Source: Selaginella moellendorffii
Taxonomy: Eukaryota > Streptophyta > Lycopodiopsida > Selaginellales > Selaginellaceae
Assembly: GCF_000143415.4 (NCBI RefSeq)
Contig: NW_003314270.1
Span: 1,828,290-1,892,289, forward strand
DNA length: 64,000 nucleotides
Reading direction: 5' to 3'
The stretch's first letter is position 1; each line of letters opens with the position of its first letter. This document shows, in pieces, positions 11,485 to 21,732 of this stretch. Under the pieces are notes generated by a model. It was given only the letters and a program-made list of their open reading frames with translations, was not told where the DNA came from and did not search any database. Both the position numbers and the translations under genes were made by a program.

Positions 11485-11846
11485 AGATTTCGTTATTTTT
11501 GCCCCTATGAGTTGTCTACGAGTTCAATAGCTCCTAAGCTATGACAGCACGCGCCGGATACTTACAAGACTATCTTATTCTGTGATTGGAAATTATCGCC
11601 AAGGTCTCCGGTTTTTACTTCTAAGTTATCATATTTTGGACAGGCTTTAAGCGAATTTGTCGATCAGAGCTCTCTGTAAGAAATTTGGCTTCCATTTTTC
11701 AACTGAGACTCACTCCCAGCCAACAAAGACTGATACAAGAGACCAGAGCCACATCTTCAGTAAATAATAGTCGTGTTAAAAGAACTGGACATAGCTGGCT
11801 AATTTCCTCCCAGTAATCATCTTCTTCCACAAGATCTCCTAGCAGC
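11485..11846. other. Intergenic sequence after the YqgF-type gene
   Basis: Probable 3' UTR followed by noncoding DNA. No gene recognised. Confidence 0.4.
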
Positions 11847-12032
11847 TTATCTTCCAGAGTCTGCTCCAGTCGCTGTTAGTCTTCGCGAAAAAGCTTTGGT
11901 GACCGACGCCCTTGCAGCAACTCCCACTCGGCTCGTTTTGAAATCAATAAACAAGAACCCGCTTTTGCTACCTTTCATGATGTGGCGAAGCCTGAGGTCG
12001 CCATGGAGAACACCATGGTTGCACATTTTCAC
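11847..12032 (-). pseudogene. Protein-kinase-like catalytic fragment
   Basis: The minus-strand frame reads NHGVLHGDLRLRHIM followed about ten residues later by FLFIDFKTSR. This is the order of a kinase catalytic loop (H-x-D-L-x-x-x-N) and a DFG-type metal-binding segment, as found in atypical HGD kinases. The fragment has no N-lobe or C-lobe around it and the next bases are a microsatellite, so it is most likely a relic. Confidence 0.45.
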
Positions 12033-12042
12033 CAGGCTACCA

Positions 12043-12045
<3 letters not shown>

Positions 12046-12086
<41 letters not shown>
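12046..12086. repeat. (GA)n microsatellite
   Basis: About 20 uninterrupted GA dinucleotides. It abuts the kinase fragment and is a likely polymorphic simple repeat. Confidence 0.95.
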
Positions 12087-12088
<2 letters not shown>

Positions 12089-13252
12089 TTTATTTTGACT
12101 TTTGTTTGGTAAAGTATTTTATCAATGCTTTAACTACCTTGAATAATGTTTTGCTCAGCTCCCTAGTCTGAGAGAGCAATGTAGACATTAAATGTTTGTT
12201 ATTAAGAATTTTTTATTTTAACTTCTTTGAAATATGCACACATCCAAATAATTTTAAAGAAATATTCAAATTTGTTTATATTAACCACTTGCATTTTATA
12301 TCAAAATTTGGAATGTTCATGAGGTGAGAAAGTTTTTCTCATCTTCTAGCCATCAACTTACTGAGATTACAGTTTGCTGGAGGAACTTGCTGGGTGTGGA
12401 AAAGAACGGTCTCGTCCGAATCCTCATCATTCTCCAAGACCCAGTGAAGTCGTATAATGTTTAAACAAGGACATGAGCACAAAACTCTTAATCCTTTGTG
12501 ATCAGTGAAAAGTTCCTCTTAGAATCCTCGAGAACGCCTTCATTCCTCGATCGATGGTGGAGTTTCGGAGTGAAAAAGCCGCGACGAGGAATTCTTCATT
12601 GAGAAAGAGCGTAATTCTTCATTTCCTTGGCTGGAATCTGGATTTTGATGAATTCGTCGCAGGGATTGATACAATGCCGTGAAAGAAATCTAAGCTCGCC
12701 TGGAAATTGCCACAGCATCGCAGCGCAATCCGGCATCGCGCTCGGCAGTGGTGAAGCACGGCTCCCGGCGGAAGCAGCGACATTCCAGGGAAACGCGATC
12801 GATGGAGCGCGGATGGCAGATGATTCTCTGGTGACAAACGACTAGAATTACTCGCGCTAGTGATTTTCTTCTAAGGTTTTTACCTGGGAGCGATGCATGC
12901 TAGATCACCGATCGATGGAAGGACGGCGGCGCTGGCGCCAATGTATATGCATTAGGGAGGAGCGAAATCTTTGAGTGATGGCGCAGCATCGGCAATCTCG
13001 TCCAAGGTTTCTTCGCAGTGCGAGATCAAACAAAGTAACCATGGCCGCTCCAGTGGACGATGAACAAGGTGGCTCCGGTGGACGATGAACAAGGTGCATT
13101 GGCATTTCTTTCCGAGGTTTAGCTTTCCAAAGAAGAAAATCGCGATCTTTGTTTGTAAGGTCTTGGATCTACGCGCAACACACAATTGCTGGGCTTACTT
13201 CTTTTCTTTTTCCTTCTACTTTTTCTTGTTTCAATGTTTCATTTTCTTCCAG
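12087..13252. other. Noncoding or highly decayed region
   Basis: Short frames on both strands lack domains. Two near-identical 25-bp stretches around CCNGTGGACGATGAACAAGGTG lie in tandem at about 13053-13095, a small local duplication. Some of this may be the lost 5' part of the IMPACT-like remnant to the right. Confidence 0.35.
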
Positions 13253-13531
13253 GTTAGATCAAAGAACGCTATCATTTTAGCTATGATGGAGAGCCTGAAG
13301 GAATTATAGGACGGCTAATCTATGGTGCCATAGAAAATTCTGGTGTGGATGGAGTTATGGCCGTTGTTACAAGGTACCTATCATCTTTTTTCCAAACGAA
13401 AGACCAAAAGCTAATTGAAAATCTAGGTACTTTGGTGGAACGAAGCTTGGAACTGGAGGACTCGTTCGAGCTTACGGAAGAACCTGGTTCTCAAGCTTAG
13501 CTTTGATCATCTTGGAGATGTGTACCCTCTC
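13253..13531 (+). pseudogene. IMPACT/YigZ (UPF0029) family remnant
   Basis: The sequence encodes YDGEPEGIIGRLIYGA and GVDGVMAVVTR, then a GT-AG intron, then YFGGTKLGTGGLVRAYG. These are the hallmark DDGEP and YFGGTKLGTGGLVRAY blocks of the IMPACT/YigZ fold. Shortly after, the frame must shift to read VLKLSFDHLGDVYPL, which resembles the family's second domain; the expected linker between is missing. There is no start exon and the product would be far shorter than the roughly 200-residue family. I read this as a pseudogene with an internal deletion; an undetected exon is less likely. Confidence 0.6.
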
Positions 13532-14780
13532 GTAAGCATTGGTGTTATTAGTTTTGTGAATCCAAGCCAAGAGCATTAAAGAAAGCTATGACGAAGACAA
13601 TGAAAGTAGCAGTGTAGAAATCCAACTCTCAGGTGAGGGGAAGAACCTCAAAGCTCTCTCACCGGAGGCATCACAATTCAGCGAGCTACAACAACGAAAT
13701 CCCAGTTATTTTTTTCTCCTTTACTTATAAGGTTTAGAGCTAACTAGATTTCAAAGCTGATCTTGGATCATATAAAACCTCTCCAAGGATCCGAAGCTCA
13801 CTTGGTTTGCAAGTTTCTCGTTGCTATTTTGTAGACTTTCCTTGTTCTTTTCATTTGGTGATTTAGTCTTTGCACAGCTCGCTCATCCAGTGCAGGGATG
13901 CTGCCATGCTGATCCATTTGTCAAACAAGGAGCAAGAGATGAAGGCAAGTCTCTCTTCAATGTTTTATTCTTCAGTTACAAACGTGCTGGCACTTCAGAC
14001 TCTCGTCCACAATTTGAAGCTTTCTTTGAGGCCTCCAACGCATCAGGTGCTCAAGCATTCTCCAGTCTAGCTAGATCTTACAACTTCCATACATGCAGAA
14101 TGTACACGTACAAAGGTTAGTGTGTTTCATTCAATGGTAACACTATCTCAAGTTGTGACTTCCAAAGTCTAGAATTGCAGAAAAGAAGGTGAAGGACCCG
14201 ATCTTGCTGCTATCCAGTTCACTCTGCACAGTGAAATGGCAATATAGACAAAGTGTTGTATGGATGAAGAGAAAGGAGGGTTTCTTTCTTTCCCGTATAG
14301 GACTTCTTTAGTCATGTCTTACAAGGTTTTGATACATGCCCAGGCTGATAAGATTGCCTTCTGATTTCAGAACCAATAGAAAATTCTTGTTAATAACGTG
14401 AACATTATCTTTGATTTAAAGTGGTACTTTGATCTACTCTTATGGAGTTTTCTTAAGAAATTATACACTAAACATGAAAGGTTTTGTGTTAATTTTGCTT
14501 TTTTCTATCTTGGTTGATTGTTTCAAGTTTTAATTTGATCAACAAGCAAAACTTTTGTGATGATTTAATTTAAAATTGAAAGCATCATTACATTTAATTT
14601 TCTTGAATTCATTCCTCCACAATATCATTATTTCATCCTTTCACTTTTGTTTTTTAGCTTGAAAATCTTATTCAAACTTAAAAGAAAAATCAATTTCCCA
14701 ATCTATTGCCTCTAGCTCCTCCTCCTAAGAATCCTTTTTAAGCACAAGATCCTCATTGTCCATATTCTGGATGATTTAAT
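13532..14780. other. Region without recognised gene; one 99-codon ORF
   Basis: Plus-strand 13821-14120 is open for 99 codons, but its product shows no domain and two frames are equally open there. From 14.4 kb on the DNA is AT-rich and noncoding in appearance. Confidence 0.35.
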
Positions 14781-15062
14781 TCATTTCCTCCTCATCAACT
14801 TGAATTTCTGTTGAGCCTTCTTTGTGTTCTGATTGCTCTGAAACTCCTTAAACATGAAATTTAGCATCTCCTTGTCATCCATGTCCTTGAGATTTGATGG
14901 TAAAATTTCAATCATCTCTTGGTCACTTATTGGACTTTCTGCCACATTAGGGAACACAATAAGGGTGTGTTCCTCCTTATTTACAACTTTATTCTCCTCA
15001 AGCAATGCCATGATTCTATCCATCTCCATGTTATCAATGTCAAAATCTTCCATGTCCTCCAA
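14781..15062 (-). CDS. Acidic 93-residue hypothetical ORF
   Basis: An open frame starts MEDMEDFDIDNMEMDR and ends with a basic tail (KFKLMRRK). It is rich in Met, Glu and Asp, with no domain or signal that I recognise. It sits in AT-rich DNA without neighbouring exons and could be a chance frame or a piece of a transposon accessory protein. Confidence 0.2.
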   Translation of the reverse strand: MEDMEDFDIDNMEMDRIMALLEENKVVNKEEHTLIVFPNVAESPISDQEMIEILPSNLKDMDDKEMLNFMFKEFQSNQNTKKAQQKFKLMRRK

Positions 15063-15576
15063 GCTTTATTAGTCTATTAACCATAACCACTCTGACTATC
15101 ATTGGTTGGCAAACTTGTACTTTTCAACTTGGAACTTCTTGTTCTAATATGCTATGTCAACTTCTTGAGTGCTTCATGTAGGTGGGCTTTGTTTTTCCAC
15201 CATAGGTGAATTTTTTCTTCCACTGACTGCAATGGTACTTTGGCTAGCTAATGTTATCATTGTTGAAATAGTTGAAATTAGTTGAGTGCTGCTTTTTTAA
15301 GTATATTTTCAACTCACTCTATTAGAAAGATGAATACTCAAACAGTGCGTAATTCTGGAGAAGATGGAACTCCTTTTACACCTTGCTGCTCTTTGCTACT
15401 TCTCTATTGAAAGTACAATTGAAACCTAAAATATTTCCTTTTTTACAAGCTTTAAGGGATGAAATGGGGTTGAATGTGTTTGAAGTTTTGGTAAAGGGAG
15501 TTTTATTAAACATCTTTCAATTCCCACCTTTATATCTGTAGAGAGTGGAGAGAGCGAATGGAATAGTTGTTGGCAT
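15063..15576. other. Intergenic AT-rich DNA
   Basis: No gene seen. A short GA run begins at about 15590, just beyond this stretch. Confidence 0.4.
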
Positions 15577-16203
15577 TCACACACAGGGGGAGAGAGAGAG
15601 AGAGGTCTGCTCGTTTTGCTCGGACGCTCTCCACGCTCGTCTCCCTCGTCCGAGAGAGCAATGTAGACGAAGAAGCTGTGCGTTTGAAGCCTCCAGGGCA
15701 AGATTGTTCCATCGGTACTCGCCGGCTTCCTCACTGTGGTTCCTCAGGTCGAAAGTTTTGACCCCTGCCTTGTGTCTACGCACAGCTCCCTCTAGCGCGG
15801 CCCTGTAGTTGCCCACGCAAGCCATTCGCTGTTTGAGTCCGAGCTCCGCCGGGAGTGCCGCCAAGTCGTCCACGCTCACCTTGCGACCGCGCAGCAGCAA
15901 GGCACCAGTTCTCTGGACAGTCTAGCCTTGGCATGATCTCCGCTTTTGTGGCGGATCATCATGCTTGATGATAGCATGATGATCCGCCACAAAAGCGTAG
16001 AATTGCAGCGGCCGCTCCGTCACATCGATAACCGGCGAGCATTCGAGGCTTGTATCCCTTGGATCCAACGAGGGACGGAGGAATTCTGTCTGGTTGTAGT
16101 TCGTGAGGAAGCCATCCACCACGATGCACCCAAACTCCTCCTGGACGAAGCCCATGCATTTTGATCTTGCAGTTGTTGCTTGGATTCCCCAGACCACTGC
16201 CAC
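15577..16203 (-). pseudogene. Unrecognised minus-strand coding remnant in two pieces
   Basis: Two minus-strand frames look protein-like. One, from 16203, starts MAVVWGIQATTARSKCMG and reads FVQEEFGCIVVDGFLTNYN. The second, from 15900, contains GLKQRMACVGNYRAALE and YRWNNLALEASNAQLLRL. The first is interrupted at its 3' end by a perfect inverted repeat that duplicates part of its own coding sequence in reverse, after which the frame ends. I do not recognise the family; a damaged gene is the simplest reading, but a functional two-exon gene cannot be excluded. Confidence 0.3.
15941..15997. repeat. Perfect 25-bp inverted repeat with 7-nt loop
   Basis: The arm at 15941-15965 (CGCTTTTGTGGCGG then ATCATCATGCT) is exactly repeated in reverse complement at 15973-15997, leaving the loop TGATGAT. 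Any transcript would fold into a 25-bp perfect hairpin. It overlaps the unrecognised minus-strand frame. It could be a palindromic duplication scar, a tiny fold-back element or a hairpin-RNA source. Confidence 0.95.
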
Positions 16204-16315
16204 AACCCTTTGGCGACAAGACTCTCGACAAGAAGCTGCTGGCCCTGGCAGCCGGACGAGGAGTAAACTCCGCTTTGCTCAGCGAGAAGGTTTTTGGAGT
16301 TTCAGGGTTTTGGGT

Positions 16316-17772
16316 TTAGATGATCCATTTGACAGTCTGCTCCTTTACAATGTCGGCATTCTCCAAGAGTTCGTCCAGCTCCTGCTCAGCCCCGGCCTCG
16401 GCGCATACCACCACTGCTGTGCTCCTCGGATCATACTCTAGATCATCCTCGTCCCATAGTTCCTGGAACGATCCAACTTGGCCGTCCCATTGATCGTTGG
16501 CAGCCTCAACCGAAGTGCAAACTTTCACCTTCTTCTTCTCCCACTCTGCGAACTTTTCCTGGAAACACAGCACGATCGAGCTTATGGATCATTTTGGATA
16601 GAGTTCTACCTTGTACGCTAGTAGTTCTGGCCTTGGAGCTACGTAGAAGAGCCGGACGTCCCGCCGCAGCCGTAAGTTGAGGCTACTCACATCGGCATCT
16701 TTCGTCTCGATCAATGCCTTGGCCGCGGCTATGCCTTTCCCCTGCGCGAATATCAACAGCGTTGGATACTGGGTGATGAAAAGCACTGGCCGCAAGTCCA
16801 TCCCGCTGGAGTCGAGTGGCCCCAGCTCGATCTCATCTCCTGCAACCATAAGAAGCTGCTAGAAATGAAAGATCAAACCAGGAAACTCAAGAACCTTGTT
16901 TCAATCCATAAAACTCCGGTGCTTCCGACTCGGTGACGTGAAGCTGGAGGGGACTCTTGACGGAGAGGAAGAATTGCGGAAGCTTTTGCGTGCCCGAAGG
17001 AACGTCGGCTCTGGCCTTCATGGTGACGGCATGGTTTACTTCCCAGGAGAAGGGAGAGCTCGACACTGGGACCTTGATGGAGCTCTCTTGGCCAAGGAAG
17101 CGAACTTGGGCCATTTGTCCAGACTTTGTGTATGCTTGCTCCCGGGGAATAAACTGGCACAGTGATCAAAAGAAACTCGCATGCTACAGTGGTCCCCCAA
17201 AAGAAAATCAGGAAGAACTTCCATGCAAAGAGTGCAAAGATAGATCAATGCTTCAAACTTGAAAATGCAAAGATGAAAAGTTGGAATGAAATGGAAACCA
17301 GCCATGGCAAAGAAACGAATGAAAGAAAAAAAATTGGAAGTACCTCTCTGGAGCACTCGGCGTCGACAGTGATGCATCGAACACCTTGAGCAACATCCGC
17401 GACCTCGATCACAGCAGCAGCACGGAAATCCCGCTCCTCCATGGTGGGAACCTTGGCGATCTTGAAAGAGGCGCTCCCTACCGAGTTCGTGACCACGGTG
17501 TCGAATTCAGCACCCATTCCCCTGCCAATGTCCCCCGCGCTCGCTCCACCGCTCGGGCCCTTGCTCACGTCCCTCGTCTCCCTAGGGCCCCTCTTTGGCG
17601 GAGCAGCTTCCGCCGCTGTGGATTCCGCCGCTGTCGCCACAATGCAGCAGTAGCGCGAGACGCGCAGTGAGGAGATCCTGGCGGAGGAGGAGGAGGAGGA
17701 GGAGGAGCGCGGAGATCGCATTGGGAGGCCGAGAGGCCATCGCTGCTGCTCGATTCGATGGAGAGTAGCCAT
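16316..17772 (-). CDS. Plastid FNR-like NAD(P)-binding oxidoreductase (pKIWI502 type)
   Basis: Four exons, complement(join(16316..16558,16610..16839,16895..17153,17344..17772)), encode 386 residues with clean GT-AG introns. The first 75 residues are Ser/Arg-rich, fitting a plastid transit peptide. Next comes a ferredoxin-reductase-like FAD domain (FDTVVTNSVGSASF to FFLSVKSPLQLHV). The NAD-binding half follows: LFITQYPTLLIFAQGKGIAAAKALIE, the family's LIFATGSGI nucleotide loop, then DVRLFYVAPR and AVVVCAEAGAEQELDELL. This arrangement matches the plant fruit protein pKIWI502 family, a plastid protein of uncertain reaction. The glycine loop is partly altered (AQGKG instead of ATGSG). Confidence 0.8.
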
Positions 17773-17925
17773 CTTAGGGCTTAAGCGTTATCCAGATATT
17801 TATGTTTTGTTTAAATCAACGGAATAACAAAAAATGTAGTCAACCTTTAGGGTTTTAAAGTCAATGGTCAATTGTCAAATTTTTAGCCAAGTCTAAAAAG
17901 TTATCAGAAAAGTGAATACATGGGC

Positions 17926-18556
17926 TTAGAAATAACCGTCCTCTCTGTCCTGCCTTTCAGCGTCCTTGTTCGCAAGTTTGATAGCTCTAAACCATAGGAA
18001 CGCCTGCAAAGATTGACAATACAATCTCAGGGACAAAGAAAAATGGGAACTTACAGAAACTGGGATGCCAGTGATTGAAAAGAAGCCCAGCACCGGTGTG
18101 TAGAAGGGACTGTCCGGTTGAATCACCCCAAACACGGGATTTTTGTTGAAGTACTCGAAAATGGAGCCGACCTGTTTGAGCAAAGCGCGTTGAACAGACT
18201 TGGAAATTCAAGAGAGTGTACCTTACAGCAGCAATGGCGACCAAGCACGAAGCCACCAGATAAACGATGTAAGGCAAATCCTGGAAGCCTTCTGAGGAGA
18301 CCTGTTTCTTCTCGCCGCTAGCCCAAGGAGGAGGAACATCAGATCCCGGCTTGGCCCATTCTGGAACGCCTTTGGCCTCCTCCTGCTGCTGCTCCGAGGA
18401 AGACTTCGAAGAATCGGAGGAGGTCGTAGCTGGCCTTCTCGCCAGAGCCAACTTATGCCTCGAAAAGCCGGATTTTTCCCAGGAATAACTCCTGCTGTGA
18501 CGAATTCCACCACTGGAAACTTGCAGGCATATCGACATCGAGCAGCCCCTTTGCAA
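17926..18556 (-). CDS. Small plastid-targeted membrane protein, conserved in plants
   Basis: Three exons, complement(join(17926..18003,18055..18171,18227..18556)), give 174 residues. The first 60 residues look like a transit peptide. A Pro-rich linker (GVPEWAKPGSDVPPPWA) precedes two hydrophobic segments: LPYIVYLVASCLVAIAA, and FYTPVLGFFSITGIPVS joined to AFLWF. The tail IKLANKDAERQDREDGYF is charged. I recognise the PVFGVIQPDSPFYTPVLG block as conserved among plant proteins of unknown role, but cannot assign a function. The first intron uses GTAAGG; a donor six bases later would break the frame. Confidence 0.7.
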
Positions 18557-18654
18557 AGCAAGTACCTAGTTTGGCCGCCAGGATATTTTGCTCTCTTCTC
18601 TTCTCCACGAGTTTTTCTGTCAGTCTATTATATTTCTGCTCAAAACCAATGCCA

Positions 18655-19742
18655 TCAGACGGTTAATCGCTCAATTTTGACGTTGGGCGGAGCGAGCATG
18701 ATCATAAGAAACACGGGCACCATAGCCGTGCTCAGGTGCTTCACTGTATGTCCACTTACTAGAAACCGAGTCCAGTGATAAACTCTAGAATCGAATGCTT
18801 CAGCAAGCTTGGCCAGCAGGTACATACCTGCGAACGAATGAAACACGTTGAGTTTCAGAAACAAAGGTCGAGAGTTGGTCTCGCAAGCCTGTTTTTTACC
18901 TGCAGCCCACATCCAATACCAGGACTGTGTGTATTTCGGAGGCAAAGCGACTGTCATAGCGGGGATGGCAACCGAAGGAATAAATTGCAGGAGTGCAAAC
19001 AATTGCATATCGTCAGCGAACCTGCAGACGTAATCTCTATAGATTAGAAGAAGAAATAAAAGGAGAAAAGAAGTCTTTTGCATACCACCAATATGTTGCC
19101 GTTGCTGAGGCCGCTAGCAGCAACGGCACAAACGATTTTGGTCCTTTGAGCTCGTCTCGTTTTTCCACAACAAAGACAGCTACGATCGATGCAAAGGCAT
19201 AAGCCATCTGTCACAAGCAAAGCTAGTTTCGCGAAGAAAAAACAATGCAAAGATGATGGAACTTACTGGCAGGCAATCCCAAACGAAGCGAGAATCACTC
19301 GGCCTGAGATGGTAATACGCTGAACCAAATGCCGAGGCCGTGATTCCAACGAAAAACCACGTCCATCCCCAGACTTCCCCTTGAGAACTATGATCCTACG
19401 TTTAGCAAAGGAAAGGAGAAAGGGAGAAAATCCATACCTGAATCCAAAGTAATTCCCTTGCGCGCACAGCACAGTTCCAATGCAGCCAATGACGAGGTAA
19501 GGGAACGTCGAAAAAACATTCAACGTGTTTGGAAAGCCTGCAGAATAACGAAAGCGAAGCTTTGACAATGGCGAAGAACGAGGTTGCAACTTACCTAGGA
19601 AATTTCTTTGATCGGCAAACGCGTGCTGTGACTGATTCTTAGTGATCGCTGGCGTGAGCAGCATGAGAAGGAAGAAAAGCAGCAGCGAAGCGCCCCACAA
19701 CAGCGTCCGTTGATCCTTGTTCTCTGTCTCGGGCAGCCCCAT
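18655..19742 (-). CDS. Alkaline-ceramidase-like membrane protein (CREST/aPHC superfamily)
   Basis: Six exons, complement(join(18655..18827,18900..19021,19086..19207,19267..19387,19438..19537,19595..19742)), encode 261 residues, close to the family size. About seven hydrophobic segments are present. Family marks are FADQRNFLGFPNTLNV, GSAYYHLRPSDSRFVWDCLP with the conserved His and Asp, and SGHTVKHLSTAMVPVF with the C-terminal HxxxH pair that binds catalytic metal in ceramidases and related CREST hydrolases. It probably resides in the endomembrane system; the exact lipid substrate is not shown. Minus-strand neighbours on both sides are independently transcribed. Confidence 0.82.
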
Positions 19743-20083
19743 TGCCCTAAACCCTAAATCACAAATCCTTGCATCACTAAGAGGTCATGCAATCGTCAAA
19801 CACCATTTGTCTACGCAAGTCATTGAATTGTAAGGAGTGTGTACTTTCGTATCAAACAAAAAACTTTCCGAATTTCTCGTGTGGCAAAGACTCACTTCGA
19901 TTTGTGTTCTAACATCGATCTAGTTTTTTTAAAGCACCCAAGAACAATCTTTGTGTGAGAGGAATATATCGGACTTCAATCATCAAATTATCAGCAATAC
20001 AAAGCTTTTTCCATCCAAGTTGAGGGGTCAGTACGGTCATGAACAATGGTCGCCAAAACTTTCTAGAATCTAGAACCCGAGAA
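19743..20083. other. Intergenic region
   Basis: Upstream of the ceramidase-like gene and downstream of the ERF gene. No coding exon seen. Confidence 0.4.
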
Positions 20084-21121
20084 TCACAGCCCGGACAACA
20101 ATTGCTCCATGTAATCCACGTCGGGCTCTTGGATCTCCACAACCAGGGGAGCTTGCCTCTTGCTGGACGACTGGGACAAGGAAGAATCTCGCGCCCTCTT
20201 CCTCGTTCGCTCTTTTTGAGACTCGATCGCGCTGGTGACGGAGCTCTCGGGCGACGACGATTCGGCACGGGCGGCGGCGGCGGCGGCAGGGGTGGCGAGG
20301 CGGAGGGGGAAATTGAGCAGCGCTCGCCGTCCGCGCATCTTAAAGGCGGCCTGATCGTAGGCAATCGCTGCCTCCTCGGCGGTCTCGAACGTTCCCAGCC
20401 AGATCCGCGCGCCCTGCTTGGTGGAATCGCGGATCTCCGCCGCGAATTTCCCCCAGGGCCTCCTCCGTACGCCCCGGTACTGCCTCCGGGGCTGGCTGGC
20501 CGGCTGTACGGGCGCCACCGCCGCTGGCGGCACCGCTGCTGCCGCCATAGCCACCGCCACCGGAGGCTCTGGCTTCACATCTTGGATTGCTTCGATCTTC
20601 GTGGGGGCGGAATCGAATGGGTGCCTGGTGGCCGCCTCCTTGAGCAGCCCATAGAGCGGCATCTCCTCGGAATCGTTCTCGTTGAGGAAGAAGAGGTGAT
20701 TTGGGATGCCTGTGTTGATCCGCTTCGATCCCCAGCAGGGGCTCAGCTTGGGCGACGGCTGCCACGCCGCTGGCACGGGCGATTCCATGAGGAGCGTCTC
20801 CGCCGCCATGAGGTAGTCCTCTGTGACTTGCGGCAAGCTCACTCGCAGCTTGCTCCTGGGGCCGTGATCGCAGCTGGGATTCGAGAGTGGAGTAGCAGCA
20901 GCTGGGAATCCCGCGCCGCTGCTCGCATTCTTGTCATCCACTTGCAAGAAGCTCGCCCAATCTAAGCCGCCATCATCCACGAATTCCTGCTTCACAACGC
21001 TCGCCATGCCTCCTCCTCTCCTCTCGCGGAGGCTATCCTCGATCTTCTTGGCCAGGAAGCTCGACTCGTCCGAGAACGTGAAGAAGTCCGAGCCAATGCC
21101 CTCGCAATTTAACATCTCCAT
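20084..21121 (-). CDS. AP2/ERF transcription factor, group IX-like
   Basis: An intronless gene of 345 residues. The start is set at [14 protein letters not shown]; the frame is open to 21328, but the extra part resembles leader sequence. A single AP2/ERF domain reads [18 protein letters not shown], then [20 protein letters not shown] and LLNFPLR. Ala and Asp at the diagnostic positions (AAEIRDS) place it on the ERF side, which binds GCC-box DNA. Upstream, [15 protein letters not shown] matches the acidic activation motif of group IX ERFs, known for jasmonate and ethylene defence responses. A run of Ala and a Lys/Arg cluster ([10 protein letters not shown], a likely nuclear signal) lie after the domain. 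Confidence 0.87.
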   Translation of the reverse strand: MEMLNCEGIGSDFFTFSDESSFLAKKIEDSLRERRGGGMASVVKQEFVDDGGLDWASFLQVDDKNASSGAGFPAAATPLSNPSCDHGPRSKLRVSLPQVTEDYLMAAETLLMESPVPAAWQPSPKLSPCWGSKRINTGIPNHLFFLNENDSEEMPLYGLLKEAATRHPFDSAPTKIEAIQDVKPEPPVAVAMAAAAVPPAAVAPVQPASQPRRQYRGVRRRPWGKFAAEIRDSTKQGARIWLGTFETAEEAAIAYDQAAFKMRGRRALLNFPLRLATPAAAAAARAESSSPESSVTSAIESQKERTRKRARDSSLSQSSSKRQAPLVVEIQEPDVDYMEQLLSGL

Positions 21122-21732
21122 GGACTTGACCTGTGAGAGAGTTAGAGCTCGCAAGCGGTGAGGAAGAATCGGCGATGCCCTGCTCTTATGTACTGGGAGA
21201 AATTTGGGCATAGGCTGCCCAGGTACCCGGAAGCTTCCCTCGTCTTTTAGCACGTGGGGTATAGCCCGCGCGCTTCGTAGGAAGCTCGATGCGCAATAAT
21301 GTCTGCCACTGGTGGCGTTCTTGGCCACAACACGTGCTCAAGGAAGCTTCAACCGAAGGACCGGGTCTACCACACGAGGGTGAAGCTTCCGGGAAGGAAT
21401 ATCTATCTAGCTAAGGCTGACGCGTCACCACTTTTGTAAGTTTTCGTACGAGACGTACGCAAATTGCTCGCTACCCAGACATCCAAGAAAAAGGTATCTT
21501 TGATCTTGGACTTATTGGTGGTCCAACGACGATAGGAAACTATGAAACTACGTCGGTGCGGTTAGATATTTTACTTGCGTGCGTGCTGAGTGGACTGCGA
21601 ATCTTTTATTTTCACAATGGAGTAATCTCACGCACGTGAAAAGCATGTCATTTAGCGGGTCTCTAGCATCCAAATCAAACACCAAGACCTTGACAATGGA
21701 GAGGTTATGACAAGGTGCTTTGAGAAACGTGG
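21122..21732. other. Intergenic region, ERF upstream and PPR downstream
   Basis: It includes the ERF 5' region and the 3' flank of the large PPR gene. No gene seen. Confidence 0.4.

Noticed and set aside
20039-20965. 308-codon plus-strand frame
   Set aside because: Antisense shadow of the ERF gene; Arg/Gly-rich with no domain.
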